Part shown: positions 14,661 through 23,394 of the stretch, one piece after another
Layout of the letters: each line of letters starts with the position of its first letter
Position numbering within the stretch: position 1 is the first letter of the stretch
From: Balneolaceae bacterium
GTDB taxonomy: Bacteria > Bacteroidota > Rhodothermia > Balneolales > Balneolaceae
Reading direction: 5' to 3'
DNA: 38,169 nt
Assembly (NCBI GenBank): GCA_007694095.1
Contig: RECI01000203.1
Coordinates: 1 to 38,169 of the forward strand
The notes under the pieces: generated by a model
What the model was told of the DNA's origin: nothing
Databases searched by the model: none
The model's input: the letters and a program-made list of their open reading frames with translations, nothing else
Made by a program: the position numbers and the translations under genes

Positions 14661-17600
14661 CATAGGCAACTTCTCCCGGTCTTGCCAGCCTGGTGTATCC
14701 AAAAATTTTCCCATAGGCTTCATCATCTACGGGAATATATTCATGTTGAAGAGCTCTCAGCGCGGCCATCCCGACAGGATAAATGTCACCTTCAGCATAA
14801 ACAAATACGACATTATGGGGCATTTCACTTTGTGTGTTGTCGTATCGGATCGTGATTGTAGAACCTGCAGCCGCCCTGATTTCGGTGACATCATAGCTTA
14901 AATCGGCGCCAAAAGATCTCACCACCAGTGTATCGCCATCAGCCGCTGTAACAGTTGCAGCTTCATCGTATGGCACTTCTCTTTGTGCTGGTGCAGCGGG
15001 CTCGGTGTGTACATGGCGTTCTTCGGTTGCAGGAGGCTGAACCTCCTCTGCTATGGCATCAAATAACCCCGGTCGGCCCCATTTATCTGCCAATTCCATC
15101 AGTTTCTCACGGAACTCATCGGGCATAGTTCGGCTCATTTCCCGCAGGTGCTCTACAAGGAATTCATCCAGGATTGGTTTTTTATCTTCCTGCCATTCTT
15201 CTGTAAGCCCATCAAGAAATGCTGATCCGATGATCACATCCGCAGATTCAAGGCTGAGCAGCATACCAGCCACAACTAAATCGGGCCTTTCTCCCATGGC
15301 AAAATGTCTGGCTACTCTTTCGACCACAGTTGATACATGATTTTTGTAATCATCGTCAGCACTATCTGAAAAAGTTTTCAGCAATACATTTTCTAAAAAT
15401 TCTGTTTCATTTCGCGCGGCTGCAATCGAAATACCGTCCCTGAGCCAGCGGTCGTTTACATTTTCTTCCAGCATCACCATTTCGGACAGTGCCCTTCCAA
15501 CCCGCGCGTCTGCCGGCATTTCTGCAGCCGCAAGCAGTGCCTCAAGCTTTACCTTGGGATCGGCATTAAACATGAGCCTTGCCGGCAGGGTATAACCCAT
15601 TTTACCCGGCGCATCACGCGTAGGGAAAAAGCCTGCTGCAATAACCTCTTCCAGCATTTGCCGGTTTCGTGGCAGCACTATTAATGCGGCCCGCCGCACG
15701 GAGGAAGCAGGGTGGTACAAAGCCCTCACTACAGCTTTCGTCACATCCGGGTTGCTGTCGTGAATCAGGCCAAGGCCGTGAAGGGTCCAAAGAGCGTGAA
15801 GTGCGCCGGGATTCAGTCCAAGGTCATCAACCCTTTGGTCAGCCAACAGATCGAGGAGTTCGGAAGTTACATCATCATTCCCTCTTTCTACCAGCAATCT
15901 CTGGGCAGTGAGCCTCCAGAACATGTTGTCATTACCCAATGCTTCTACCAATTGGTCAGGCGATGCATCCTTAAGGTTGAGCGATTGTTCATGACTGGCA
16001 TCTTTGTGTACTATACGATAGATGCGGGCATGTTTTTGGTCGCGAAGTTCATTGATATACGCGTTGCCTTCCCCGGTTTCAAAATCAGGAGGGGTGGGGT
16101 TGTGCTGTATAATCAGGTTGTACCAATCCAGAACCCAAAGTGCGCCATCGGGGCCAACTCTCGATTGAATGGGGGAGAACCATTCATCACGGCTTGCCAT
16201 CTTGTTCCAGGTATTTAGGGCGCGATAAGTGCTCCCGTGCGGCTCCAGGATAAACGACCCTAACAGATGGCCGGTTGGCTCGGATACGAATGCTTTCCGG
16301 TTCCAGTAAGATTGAGGAAAATCACGGGCGGTATAAACTTCAAAACCGGAACCTGCTGTATACCTGCCATGCTGGTCAACCTGGCGAACTTCTTCAAAAA
16401 GCGGAAAAATTCTGTTTGTATTTGCGATCATAGGCAGACGGGGTTTTTGCCCGAAACCACGAATCAAATCATAATACCGGTTGGGGATTACACTGTGTAC
16501 AGGAACATCAAGGTTTGCCGTTGAACCAAAAACGATGCCTTCTTCATTGAAATGAATGCCCCAGGTATTGTTGCTTGTGTTGGAAATGTATTCAAGTTTT
16601 GATCCATCGGGCCGGAACCTGTAGAATCCGCTGCTGAAGCGGTGGTCTTCATCGCCAACGGTTCCTTCAAACGCAGAATATCCCACCGTACCCCAGATCT
16701 GGTTATCGAATCCATACCGGAGGTTGCTCGGCCCGGCGTGTGTATCGAAGGTGCCCCAGCCGGTGAAAAGTACCTCGCGGTAATCGGCTATTCCGTCTCC
16801 GGTTGTATCTTTGAAGAAGATAAAGTCAGGCGCCTGTGCAACAATCACACCGCCATTTACAAGCACCAGGCCGGTCGGAATATTAAGCCCTTCCACAAAA
16901 GTGGTAACTTTGTCAGCCCGTCCGTCTCCGGTTGTATCTTCCAGTATTTTGATGCGGTCGCTCCCTGTACGGTCATCTGTAAATTTGTTTGGATAATCAA
17001 CTGTTTCGAGAACCCAAAGCCTGCCCTGCTCATCCCATGTGAGATCGATAGGGTTAATAACCTGCTCTTCGGATGCGAACAGTTCAACTCGAAAATCGGG
17101 ATGGGTAACAATGAGCTGCCAGGATTCTTCGGGGCTGAGCGGGTTTTGGACTTCAGTAATCGGGTCGCCAATTGTTCCCCACCTTTCTCCGGGCGGATAA
17201 TAAGGAAGCAATCCCTCACCATATGTGATTTGAGGAAATTCAAATTCAGCTTCCAGTGCCCAGTCTCCTGAAACCCAGCGAATTCCCCTGTCGATAAGCT
17301 GCTGGAATCCGGGTTGTTTCCAGGTACGTTCATCATGCCCCCAGGCGGTGTAAAATACGCGTCCGTCGCCATGATTTCTCACCCACGTCCACGGCTCTTC
17401 ATGATCACCCTCAACTCTCACTGAAAGTACCGTTTTATCAGGGTTATGTTTCATGTGAACGTACGTTTCGTCCCAGCTTTCAAACACCTGGACACCGGAT
17501 TTAACCGGGTGATCGGGTAAGACATGCCTCACACTGAACGTCCCATCCCCATGCGCCTTAAAAGCGCCTCCCACAAGATTCACAAAGGCGTCAGAATCAT

Positions 17601-18027
17601 TAAAAGAAGCCGAGGCCGAGTGTACAGCAACCAGGCCGCCGCCTGACTGTACATACTGCATTAAATCGGATTCCTGCTGAGATGTTAAACCGGACCTGTT
17701 TCCGTAAATCATCAAAGCATCAAAACGTTGCAGGTTTTTCAGGTTCAGGTCATCCTGCCTGTCGGAATAATGGAAAAAGATTCCCTGATCAGCAAAATTT
17801 GAAACAATCACACGAAGCCGTTCTCTTGGCTGGTGATGGCCTTCATCACCAAGAAAAAGCACATGGAGGCGGTCAGGCAATTCTGCCTGTGCCTGAAGAT
17901 GTTCATAATCCGTTACTTCCACTGCTGTATTATTTGTTGCAGCAGGTTCTGTTGAAGTACACGAATAGAGGAAGAATACAGATGCAAGCAAAACACTGCT
18001 TGATCCAAAAAAGAAGAATCTGGACAT
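14566..18027 (-). CDS. ThuA / beta-propeller / HEAT / cupredoxin fusion lipoprotein
   Basis: A 1153-residue lipoprotein (lipobox LYSC, Cys23) with four parts. Residues 53-255 are a ThuA-like domain (HVLFLGDEGHHQPRERL, GGGLVAVHSASASF, RVFYTAWGHDERTW). Residues about 305-650 form a beta-propeller like the membrane-bound dehydrogenase N-terminus seen in Planctomycetes (RLWVLETVDYPN), with two Ca-binding-type loops (DTTGDGRAD at 364, DTTGDGIAD at 407). Residues about 670-1000 are HEAT-like helices. Residues about 1040-1153 are a type 1 copper domain with His1071 (MPHNVVF), Cys1137, His1142 and Met1146, at azurin-like spacing. Relatives often end in a c-type haem domain, but no CxxCH is present here. 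It may oxidise or bind sugars and pass electrons to copper (inference). The Gfo/Idh/MocA gene ends 51 bases upstream on the same strand. Confidence 0.88.
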   Translation of the reverse strand: MSRFFFFGSSSVLLASVFFLYSCTSTEPAATNNTAVEVTDYEHLQAQAELPDRLHVLFLGDEGHHQPRERLRVIVSNFADQGIFFHYSDRQDDLNLKNLQRFDALMIYGNRSGLTSQQESDLMQYVQSGGGLVAVHSASASFNDSDAFVNLVGGAFKAHGDGTFSVRHVLPDHPVKSGVQVFESWDETYVHMKHNPDKTVLSVRVEGDHEEPWTWVRNHGDGRVFYTAWGHDERTWKQPGFQQLIDRGIRWVSGDWALEAEFEFPQITYGEGLLPYYPPGERWGTIGDPITEVQNPLSPEESWQLIVTHPDFRVELFASEEQVINPIDLTWDEQGRLWVLETVDYPNKFTDDRTGSDRIKILEDTTGDGRADKVTTFVEGLNIPTGLVLVNGGVIVAQAPDFIFFKDTTGDGIADYREVLFTGWGTFDTHAGPSNLRYGFDNQIWGTVGYSAFEGTVGDEDHRFSSGFYRFRPDGSKLEYISNTSNNTWGIHFNEEGIVFGSTANLDVPVHSVIPNRYYDLIRGFGQKPRLPMIANTNRIFPLFEEVRQVDQHGRYTAGSGFEVYTARDFPQSYWNRKAFVSEPTGHLLGSFILEPHGSTYRALNTWNKMASRDEWFSPIQSRVGPDGALWVLDWYNLIIQHNPTPPDFETGEGNAYINELRDQKHARIYRIVHKDASHEQSLNLKDASPDQLVEALGNDNMFWRLTAQRLLVERGNDDVTSELLDLLADQRVDDLGLNPGALHALWTLHGLGLIHDSNPDVTKAVVRALYHPASSVRRAALIVLPRNRQMLEEVIAAGFFPTRDAPGKMGYTLPARLMFNADPKVKLEALLAAAEMPADARVGRALSEMVMLEENVNDRWLRDGISIAAARNETEFLENVLLKTFSDSADDDYKNHVSTVVERVARHFAMGERPDLVVAGMLLSLESADVIIGSAFLDGLTEEWQEDKKPILDEFLVEHLREMSRTMPDEFREKLMELADKWGRPGLFDAIAEEVQPPATEERHVHTEPAAPAQREVPYDEAATVTAADGDTLVVRSFGADLSYDVTEIRAAAGSTITIRYDNTQSEMPHNVVFVYAEGDIYPVGMAALRALQHEYIPVDDEAYGKIFGYTRLARPGEVAYVTITVPPPGSYPYICTYPGHFTMMQGRLISQ

Positions 18028-18077
18028 ATTTCCCGGATTAATTATGAAATAAATTAGTAGTTGAAGGAGTTGGCCGG

Positions 18078-19208
18078 TTATTCCGGCAATGTAAAGTCTG
18101 GCAGTTTCATAATTTTTCCTCCATTCATGGATGATTCATGAGCCAGCAGGCCTACACATGTCCAGTTCGCGGAGGTTACCGCGTTCGGATAAGGGTCACG
18201 TCCTTCGATAATAGCTGAGACAAATTCGTGTGCAAGGTGCGGATGTGAGCCTCCATGCCCGGCCCCCTGGATAAAGGAGAGGTGGGCAGAGTCTTCGGCA
18301 TCGTAAACTCCTGCACGTGTAAACGGCTGGATCTCTTCAGGCAGCCTGTGGCCGTAATCCGGAACGTCCACGAGTTCGGGAATTTCATGTTCCGGTTTTT
18401 TTGCGGTATGAATTACAGGTTTTTCACCTTCAATCAGAGGCCATTCAAACGATTTCTTCGTGCCATAGGCATCAAAACTCTCCCTGTACTGCCGGGCGGT
18501 ATCAAAGAGGCAGCGGTAAATATGAGCTGATACATCGCTGTCTTTCAGTTTGATGTGCGCTGATTGAACGGCAAAAGAGCATCCTGATTTTTGGGCAAGG
18601 TCATCATTGATACGTCCTGAACCAAAACAGGAAACATATTCAGCCGGTTTGTCCATCAGGCCCAAAACAGGGCTTACCACGTGAGTGGCGTAATGCATCG
18701 GCTTCATACGCTCCCAGTATTCAGGCCAGCCCTCCATGTCTTGCGGGTGACTTGCCTGCAGGTACTGGATTTCGCCCAGTTCTCCCTTTTCATATAATTC
18801 CTTCACAAACAAATATTCCCGGCTGTAAACCACTGTTTCTGCCATTGTGTACTTCAGGCCGGTTTGTTTAACGGTATCCACAATCTCCTCGCATTCTTCA
18901 ATCGTTGTAGCCATGGGAACTGTACAAGACACATGTTTGCCTGCCCGCAATGCCATCAGTGTATGCTTCGCGTGCAGATGAATAGGGGTGTTGATATGAA
19001 CGGCATCGACATCCGGATTTTCGAGAAGTTCTTCGTATGATGTATATCGTTTATCAACTCCAAACTGGTCGCCGATCGCATTAAGCTTGGTTTCATTCCT
19101 TTGACAGATCGCGTACATGTTGGCATTTGGATGGCGCTGGTAGATAGGAATAAATTCGGCGCCGAAGCCAAGGCCTATGATAGCAATATTTACTTTTTTA
19201 TCAGACAT
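18078..19208 (-). CDS. Gfo/Idh/MocA family protein with altered EKP motif
   Basis: A 376-residue protein without a signal peptide, so probably cytosolic. The Rossmann motif is IIGLGFGAEF (residues 10-19) and NTPIHLHAKHTL marks the usual cofactor-side segment. At residues 96-98, where the family has Glu-Lys-Pro, it has Thr-Val-Pro (CTVPMA), so the usual catalytic lysine is absent. The C-terminal domain holds GAGHGGSHPHLAHEFVSAI, a histidine-rich segment that may take part in binding. It is the first gene of a minus-strand pair with the cupredoxin fusion 51 bases downstream. The missing lysine may mean a different reaction, a changed substrate or loss of activity. The fold is otherwise intact and shows no decay. 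Confidence 0.87.
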   Translation of the reverse strand: MSDKKVNIAIIGLGFGAEFIPIYQRHPNANMYAICQRNETKLNAIGDQFGVDKRYTSYEELLENPDVDAVHINTPIHLHAKHTLMALRAGKHVSCTVPMATTIEECEEIVDTVKQTGLKYTMAETVVYSREYLFVKELYEKGELGEIQYLQASHPQDMEGWPEYWERMKPMHYATHVVSPVLGLMDKPAEYVSCFGSGRINDDLAQKSGCSFAVQSAHIKLKDSDVSAHIYRCLFDTARQYRESFDAYGTKKSFEWPLIEGEKPVIHTAKKPEHEIPELVDVPDYGHRLPEEIQPFTRAGVYDAEDSAHLSFIQGAGHGGSHPHLAHEFVSAIIEGRDPYPNAVTSANWTCVGLLAHESSMNGGKIMKLPDFTLPE

Positions 19209-19451
19209 CGTATTACTTGTTGGTTAGCAATATAAGTTTACTCGTTTTAGTTAGTGAAGCAGGCTTTAAAGACAATTTCCAAATTCCAAACTATAGACTA
19301 TTTGGGCTAAGCACTTGGTGCTGCTCACACTGCAAACAAGTTATGCCCAAAAAATAGTCCGTGACTCAAAATCGTGTTTTGTATTTTGTGTTCAAACGTT
19401 AGCACAATAATACGTTGAAATTTGATGTCTGGATTTTGAATTTTTTGCAAT

Positions 19452-19675
19452 GAATGGTCAGAATTTAAAATTAATGACACTAATCATACATAAATATTTT
19501 TACACTATTTTAAAAAATTGGTAAATCGGCTTGTATTTTTGTTAGAAGATCTAATTACAACCTAACCCGGATAAACAGGAAAAACCAAGCACAAATACCA
19601 AAATGTTTGAAATTTTGTGACTGTTTTTTGACTTTTTTGCCAATTTTGGTCATAAGGTAAATTTAAAGTCACTAA
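19452..19675. repeat. Inverted copies of the dispersed AT-rich repeat
   Basis: Two segments (19452-19482 and 19586-19675) match, in reverse complement, the repeat at 14362-14540 and face the opposite way to it. Shared blocks include ggtcagaatttaaaatta and aaaatgtttgaaattt. They fill part of the 594-base gap between genes. The rest of 19209-19802 holds an imperfect hairpin near 19296-19360 (gactatttgggc with gcccaaaaaatagtc) and no gene. Confidence 0.65.
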
Positions 19676-19761
19676 GTAGGCGCTTCAATTGCAGTTAATA
19701 CCAACATGATGTTCAAAATAAGATTTGCGATGAATCAATAATCTGATATTTGAATAAAAAA

Positions 19762-19811
19762 AATCGATAATTCGGTTTATCGGTTTATCGGTTTATCGCA
19801 AATCATTTAGG
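19762..19811. repeat. Octamer repeat (cggtttat)3 with conserved tail
   Basis: Three copies of cggtttat are followed by cgcaaatcatttag. The same tail follows related octamers (cggttctt, cggtttat, cggtctat) at 37918-37963. Both copies also share an upstream gatttgcga and tttgaata. The tail runs into the stop codon region of the methyltransferase gene here. Confidence 0.75.
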
Positions 19812-20876
19812 TTCTAACTCCCACAACTCAACAAATTCGTTCTTCCGGTGATCTCTTCTTTTTGTTTTTTTGGATGACTGTTTCACCTTGCGTTTCAACA
19901 ATCGGGTCTGCCTGTAACGGCTGTGATTAGCCAGCTCTTCCTTAACGGGGTGCTGCCCTGTTACGCCCTGTGATTCTGCCAGGTTGGAGAACAACAATAC
20001 CAGCTTACCTTTATCATGAATATAATCGGCAGCTTTTTCAAAAAAGCGTTCGAACAGGCCGGATTCATAGTAAATTGCATTGTCGAGGCCTTCAATTTCT
20101 TTTTGGGCCGGCAGCCACGGCGGATTAAAAACCACAAGATCAGTTTTTTGATCATGTTTTTCGAAAAGGTCTGACTGAAAAGTGTGAACCCTGTCGGATA
20201 CCCCGATTTTTTGAGCATGTTCTCTAACCGACAGGATAGAGTTCGGGTTGATATCGGATGCAATCACCTTCTCAAATCCCCGGTTCAGCATCTGGAAAGC
20301 CAGTACCCCGCAGCCTGTGCCGATGTCTATTGCCAGGTTTTTAGGGCCATTGAATTTTTTCAGCCAGTTATCAAACAGGTGAAGATGATCGAAACGTGTT
20401 GGAAAGTAGGTGCCGTAATACGGGTGGATTTTCTCTTTCAATCCGGGATATTTGATTCCCTTCAGATACCACTGCCATGAACTGTTGAGCCCCTGGATTT
20501 GGGGGAAAGTGAGCAGGAAATCTTGCAGATCCGGATACAGTAAATTCAGCCAGCCGATTTCCGGGGATTTTTTAAGGGCAATGGTGTTGTCTTTTACAGG
20601 AACGAGAAGACGGTTCGATGCCTGGTAGAATTCGCTGCGTTTGTCGCGGTAGGCTGTGAAATCTTGTTTATTTTTTCCCCTGAACACCAGCTTTTTTAAG
20701 TCTGACAAAACGGCCATTCCGGTGGAGTACCGGTCTTCCACTAACAGATAATTACCGGCAGATAATTGTCTTGCAGCCTTTGCCCGGTCCGATTTTTTTG
20801 TAATCTGAATAACGTTATCATCAGATTCAGGAGGTTCCGGTCGTTTTATTTTGATATTCAATGGCTTACTATTCAT
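19803..20876 (-). CDS. Class I SAM-dependent methyltransferase, PrmC/RlmF-like
   Basis: A 357-residue cytosolic protein. Residues 181-192 (LAIDIGTGCGVL) are the S-adenosylmethionine-binding motif I, SDINP at 207-211 is the acidic motif II, and VVFNPPWLPAQ at 248-258 contains the NPPW motif of enzymes that methylate a nitrogen in a planar group, such as PrmC (release-factor glutamine) and some rRNA adenine or guanine methyltransferases. About 180 residues precede the catalytic core and may recognise the substrate. The C-terminal tail is rich in Lys and Arg (LLKRKVKQSSKKTKRRDHRK), which hints at RNA binding. It is a single gene with repeats at its 3' end. It is probably a housekeeping gene unrelated to the sugar clusters. 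Confidence 0.8.
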   Translation of the reverse strand: MNSKPLNIKIKRPEPPESDDNVIQITKKSDRAKAARQLSAGNYLLVEDRYSTGMAVLSDLKKLVFRGKNKQDFTAYRDKRSEFYQASNRLLVPVKDNTIALKKSPEIGWLNLLYPDLQDFLLTFPQIQGLNSSWQWYLKGIKYPGLKEKIHPYYGTYFPTRFDHLHLFDNWLKKFNGPKNLAIDIGTGCGVLAFQMLNRGFEKVIASDINPNSILSVREHAQKIGVSDRVHTFQSDLFEKHDQKTDLVVFNPPWLPAQKEIEGLDNAIYYESGLFERFFEKAADYIHDKGKLVLLFSNLAESQGVTGQHPVKEELANHSRYRQTRLLKRKVKQSSKKTKRRDHRKNEFVELWELEPK

Positions 20877-21081
20877 TTATTTAAATAGATATTCATGATT
20901 TCACTGAAACAACATATTCCGTAATAATTTAAGTACAGATTATTTTTTAGATTATCTCTGTAATCGGTTGAAAGATATCACAAACAAATTATCATGATAC
21001 TATAGGTTCCAATACAATCATAGTTGTAACGATCCTAAATTTTTAAGGTGAAAGTAATGCTAAAAGAATAAGGCAACCTTC

Positions 21082-22163
21082 ATGAAGATTTACTTCTTTT
21101 GTTATCCACAGGGGCCACCAGACAAAGCTGGGTACCAGCATCAAACGGTTGTATTGGCAGAAGGCTTGAGAGAACTCGGGATAAAGTTTTCTTCGAACTT
21201 GAATTATTGGAAAATAACAGCCGATTCAGACGAATATTTACTCAAAGAAGAACAGAAACATCATTATGAAGACTTTGATGTTGTTGTTGTGAGCTCCATG
21301 TTCTATTATTACAAACGTGAAGATCTTTTACCTGCTAATTTATTCAAATCAAAAAGAAGTTATAAGCTGGTATTTATTGATAGTTCTGATGGACAAAACA
21401 CTCCCGGATACAGGCCTGAAATCAGGTATGCAGATCTTGTATTGAAATCGTACTATTGCAGTAAATATTCTTATCCGTATAATTTTACACCATGGCAATT
21501 TGGGCTAAGCCGACGAATCATTTCATCTTTAGTGCCACTGCCATTCGCTGATCGTAATAATGATGTGTTAGTGAATTACAGGGTGGAACATTCTGTTAGG
21601 ATGTTGGCAGAAAGAACAGTGATGGAAACAGTTTACAAAACCCTTTATTTAAATTCTGAAATTGATGTATTTGATGAAATAAAATTTTCCCGGCAGGATA
21701 AACTCTATTGGGAACAGTCTGGCAGAAGGCATTACCCTGAATACTATAAGAGACTGGGCGCGAGTAAGGCTTGTGCAGCTTTTGGTGGCAGATTACAAAC
21801 TCATTTACTGTAAAACAAAATTTTCTATCAAAATTAGTGAACAGGGTTGATGACAGGTACCACATTCTCACACATGATAGAATATTACAGTATGATTCAT
21901 GGAGATTTTGGGAATCACTTGCATCAGGCTGTGTAACTTTACATGCCGATCTTGAGAAGTATGGTGCAATATTACCTGTTATGCCAAAAAATGGGAAACA
22001 CTATATTGGTATCGATTTTTCTGACTTGAATAACTCCCTGAAAAGGGTTGAAGAATTACATAAATATGAAGAAATCGGATTTAATGGCAGAAAGTGGGTA
22101 TTAGAACATTACTCTCCGGAAAAAATTGCAAAAAGATTTCTAAATCTCATAGAATTAATTTAA
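21082..22163 (+). pseudogene. Glycosyltransferase interrupted by a frameshift
   Basis: The first frame (21082-21813, 243 residues) starts MKIYFFCYPQGPPDKAGYQH and runs to KACAAFGG before losing the frame at about 21790-21812. The continuation is in another frame (to 22163): LVNRVDDRYHILTHDRILQY, DSWRFWESLASGCVTLHADL, then EKYGAILPVM and a C-terminal HYSPEKIAKRF typical of GT1/CgeB-like glycosyltransferases. The shift fits loss of one base near an A/T-rich run (gtaaaacaaaatttt). Joined, the product would be about 360 residues. The intact reading on both sides suggests a recent mutation, a phase-variable site or a sequencing error. It would act on cell-surface glycans in the cytosol. Confidence 0.7.
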
Positions 22164-22375
22164 CCATAATTAATATAAAATCAATTAGTTATATCATAAA
22201 ATTGCTTCTCTGGCTATCAAAATTTATAAAATGACCATACTTCCTTCATTTTATTGAAATTCAAGTATTAAAAATGCAAACAGCATTTTCTTTATGATGC
22301 CGTTTCTCCACCTTGGTATTTCATCGTATAAGTAAAGATTCATCAGGAAATCAGCATCCGGAATAATAAATTTAA

Positions 22376-23230
22376 TCAGTACTCACAAGCCCCAGGTTCC
22401 AGCACTACATAATATGATTTGTAGTTTCTTGCATCGGGATCTGTACATCCTATTAAAGGTAAAATTTTAACCAGTCTGAAGTCGGTTGGGTGTGTTTCGG
22501 CCTGGAATGCGATATACCCGCTTCCCAACGGTTCACCGTATCTTTTTACTGCCGGATCGTAATGGAGCGGGCCTTCACCTCCCATGATCACATCCGTATA
22601 TTCCAATACAACTTCGCCATCGAGTATGTGTTGTACAAGGGAATCGCCCAAAACTATCGCTTCAGCACGTACCCAGTCATCACCGTGATAGGTTCGTGAA
22701 TTGGAAGCTATCCAGTCTTCTTCCTGCAGTACACCGTCAATTTTAACCTGTGTACCCGGGGCATAGAGATTACCGTTTGTTCTTTCATTAACCCCATCGC
22801 CACCCAAAAGCTGCATCTCAATTGAGATGGGCAGAAGTTGATTTAATGTCACACTTTCAGCGGATTGAGAATGCATCATAATTCCATTATTCCGAAAACC
22901 CCAGTCAGGGCCGTCAGTAACCTGGTCTCCTATAAATCTGTACTCAACAACGATATGATAGTGTGAGAAAGGTTTGTGATAGTAGATATGGCCAAGTTCA
23001 CCGTCCCATCGGTCATAATCCACGTAGGAAACGCGGAGCATGCCATCTTCAACCCGGAAGGTATTAAACGGGTTTTCATTGAGTTCGTATCCTGCAATTT
23101 TTATGTCCCATCCGTCAAGATTCTCTCCGTTAAAAAGATATATCCATTCTTCTGTTTCATCTGCAACTTCTGCGCAGTTGTTAATCAGTAATGCACTTGC
23201 CAACAATAAAGTGTAGATCCAATTTTTCAT
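22376..23230 (-). CDS. DUF1080 lipoprotein with GCTDP-type C-terminal motif
   Basis: A 284-residue protein with leader ending in LINNC (Cys19), a weak lipobox. Residues about 28-255 form a DUF1080 domain: WIYLFNGENLDGWDI, FRVEDGMLRV, HIVVEYRFIG, RNNGIMMHSQ, ISIEMQLLGG and a closing TDFRLVKI. This family includes 3-keto-disaccharide hydrolases. The last 24 residues (261-284) follow the pattern G-C-T-D-P-x-A-x-N-Y ... C-E-Y, a short cysteine-paired module found at the ends of secreted Bacteroidota proteins. A hairpin at 23327-23368 separates it from the oxidoreductase gene upstream on the same strand, so it may be transcribed separately. A 212-base AT-rich gap follows it. Confidence 0.85.
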   Translation of the reverse strand: MKNWIYTLLLASALLINNCAEVADETEEWIYLFNGENLDGWDIKIAGYELNENPFNTFRVEDGMLRVSYVDYDRWDGELGHIYYHKPFSHYHIVVEYRFIGDQVTDGPDWGFRNNGIMMHSQSAESVTLNQLLPISIEMQLLGGDGVNERTNGNLYAPGTQVKIDGVLQEEDWIASNSRTYHGDDWVRAEAIVLGDSLVQHILDGEVVLEYTDVIMGGEGPLHYDPAVKRYGEPLGSGYIAFQAETHPTDFRLVKILPLIGCTDPDARNYKSYYVVLEPGACEY

Positions 23231-23326
23231 AGTCCCTGTTTTTATTCTGAATTATAGTCCCAATATGTAATATCGTTATCTGGGTACTTTTTTTTTGTTA
23301 AATCTTAAAAATTAATATCAATAAAC

Positions 23327-23368
23327 CAGGGAGTATCTTTAAAAAAAATCTTATAAAGATACTCCCTG
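23327..23368 (-). terminator. Perfect 14-bp hairpin between two sugar genes
   Basis: cagggagtatcttt (23327-23340) pairs perfectly with aaagatactccctg (23355-23368) across a 14-base AT-rich loop. It begins 26 bases beyond the stop of the oxidoreductase gene, so it fits an intrinsic terminator for that minus-strand transcript. The tract after it is not a clean T-run. Confidence 0.6.
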
Positions 23369-23394
23369 TAAGATATTAAATTGCCGTTATTCGA

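Noticed and set aside
14566-14670. Possible c-type haem site in the copper domain
   Set aside because: The sequence is C-T-Y-P-G-H, not CxxCH. With a Met four residues after the His and an upstream His, it fits type 1 copper.
16642-17271. 209-codon plus-strand frame
   Set aside because: It is antisense to the propeller part of the cupredoxin fusion gene.
19287-19365. tRNA or small RNA in the imperfect hairpin
   Set aside because: No cloverleaf, anticodon arm or T-loop can be drawn. It is an AT-rich imperfect palindrome beside repeat DNA.
22164-22375. Short minus-strand frame with a membrane-like stretch before the DUF1080 stop
   Set aside because: About 30 codons, no start signal and no family match. 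Too little to call a remnant.
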